DNA from: Novipirellula aureliae | GTDB lineage: Bacteria; Planctomycetota; Planctomycetia; Pirellulales; Pirellulaceae | Direction of reading: 5' to 3' | Length of the DNA stretch: 64,000 nucleotides | NCBI RefSeq assembly: GCF_007860185.1 | Contig: NZ_SJPY01000001.1 | Location: 457,132-521,131 of the forward strand | Shown: piece by piece, positions 63,197 through 64,000 of the stretch | How positions within the stretch are numbered: the first letter of the stretch is position 1 | Layout of the letters: the number at the start of each line of letters is the position of its first letter | Notes under the pieces: model-generated | Seen by the model: only the letters and a program-made list of their open reading frames with translations | The model's database searches: none | What the model was told of the DNA's origin: nothing | Made by a program: the position numbers and the translations under genes

Positions 63197-64000
63197 ATGG
63201 GTCAACTAAAAGAACAATTCGCCGTCGTCATGCGTTACGGGTTTTGGATTGGAATCGCTGTTTCGGTTCTCGTGTCGCTTGTCGTTTGGTACTTGGCAAC
63301 GTCAAGCTTGGTGGCGGAACGAGAGAGCCAGAAACAAAAGATTAATAGCGCGTTCACTTCGGTGTCGAGTTTGCAAGGAGAGTTAGCGACGCATCCCAAT
63401 CCCGCTTCGCATGAGGTGATGGAACAGATGATTGACGCTAGGACCGACATCGTGTTACAGGCTTGGAAAGACATGTATGAACGCCAACGCGGCTTGTTGA
63501 CTTGGCCTGATTCCCTGCAACAGGATTTCATTCGTGAATACGAAGACTTGATTCCGATCGAAAAGTATATCGATTTCCCGCCGACCGAAGCACAGAAAAA
63601 AGAAACCTATTTGTTGAGCCGGTATGGAACGTATATCGGCCGCGTTTTGCCGGACATCGCCAAGTATGCACGTACCGAATGGGTGGCAACTTTCGATCCC
63701 AACCGAGCAACCCCGACAAAGAAAGAACTCGATCAACGCAGAATCTCGGGTCGCGAAAATCGGCCTTTGGTTGAGTGGAGCTCAACAAGCCAACAAAGCC
63801 TCTTGAATGACCTGTTTCCCTGGCGAACCAAACCTTACCCATCGACTTTGGAAGTTTACTACTCTCAGGAAAATCTGTGGATCTTAAAGCAATTGCTACA
63901 GATCATTGATACCGTTAACAAGGATGCTAACGAGCCATTTGAGGCGAAGATTCACGCTATCAAGGCAATCAAAATAGGTCGATCCGTCAATTTCAATGCC
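63197..64000 (+). CDS. PilO-like bitopic membrane protein, 3' end outside window
   Basis: 268 codons visible, still open at the right edge. One helix near the N-terminus (YGFWIGIAVSVLVSLVVWYL, about 14-33) is followed by a helical, Gln/Lys-rich extracytoplasmic part with a coiled-coil feel. Position directly after the PilM-PilN fusion (90-bp gap) and topology fit PilO or a pilus platform partner; the sequence itself is too divergent to be certain. The start is ATG 63197. Confidence 0.7.
   Translation, partial: MGQLKEQFAVVMRYGFWIGIAVSVLVSLVVWYLATSSLVAERESQKQKINSAFTSVSSLQGELATHPNPASHEVMEQMIDARTDIVLQAWKDMYERQRGLLTWPDSLQQDFIREYEDLIPIEKYIDFPPTEAQKKETYLLSRYGTYIGRVLPDIAKYARTEWVATFDPNRATPTKKELDQRRISGRENRPLVEWSSTSQQSLLNDLFPWRTKPYPSTLEVYYSQENLWILKQLLQIIDTVNKDANEPFEAKIHAIKAIKIGRSVNFNA

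Overview
This 64 kb window is ordinary chromosome of a planctomycete, most likely in the Pirellulaceae (Rhodopirellula-like). The evidence is moderate GC, long intergenic spacers full of small palindromic repeats, eukaryotic-like protein kinases, zinc-ribbon membrane proteins, an SHD1-domain secreted protein, a cysteine-rich envelope protein resembling the YTV class, a DUF2760/Hsp70/Hsp70 cluster, PPi-type phosphofructokinase and a CcoN-CcoO fusion. I saw no rRNA, tRNA, prophage, transposase or CRISPR array.

Layout. 1-3938: 5' part of a large Ser/Thr kinase gene (minus strand, runs off the left edge). 4448-5284: cysteine-rich secreted protein. 5473-6894: class III aminotransferase. 7238-12024: flagellar block on the minus strand, flhA, flhF, a small membrane protein and fliA; no flhG lies between flhF and fliA. 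12290-17763: FHA protein, RlmI-like methyltransferase, a 36-bp repeat array, ferredoxin fdxA, a TlpA-like protein and a zinc-ribbon membrane protein. 18107-23723: DUF2760 and two Hsp70-like ATPases. 24814-33844: a cbb3 oxidase locus (ccoNO fusion, ccoQ, one-heme ccoP, ccoG, fixH, a TauE/SafE-like membrane protein and the copper ATPase ccoI). It is followed convergently by rnhA and a sensor kinase with a possible c-heme motif in its sensor domain.

36546-40662: an SHD1 protein with DDLFG repeats, then a pseudokinase overlapped by a small membrane protein. 41037-43907: PPi-phosphofructokinase and mannose-1-phosphate guanylyltransferase, divergently arranged. 43989-47456: a very large collagen-like protein of unknown function. 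47722-56865: membrane and secreted proteins, including a PQQ-propeller protein, a VWA protein, a small Tyr-rich secreted protein, a CPFC protein and two adjacent DUF3299-like proteins. 56886-60381: di-heme cytochrome c peroxidase, then kdgK and eda (KDG kinase and KDPG aldolase) divergently arranged. 60788-64000: a PilM-PilN fusion and the start of a PilO-like gene.

Themes. (i) Respiration under low oxygen: cbb3 oxidase, its assembly factors, a copper pump, a candidate redox/heme-type sensor kinase and a cytochrome c peroxidase. (ii) Surface and motility: flagellar export and sigma factor, type IV pilus inner-membrane platform, Cys-rich and SHD1 secreted proteins. (iii) At least four families of short palindromic repeats scattered between genes. 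One unit lies inside a coding sequence and one repeat overlaps a stop codon. Family names come from reading motifs and from memory; no database search was run.
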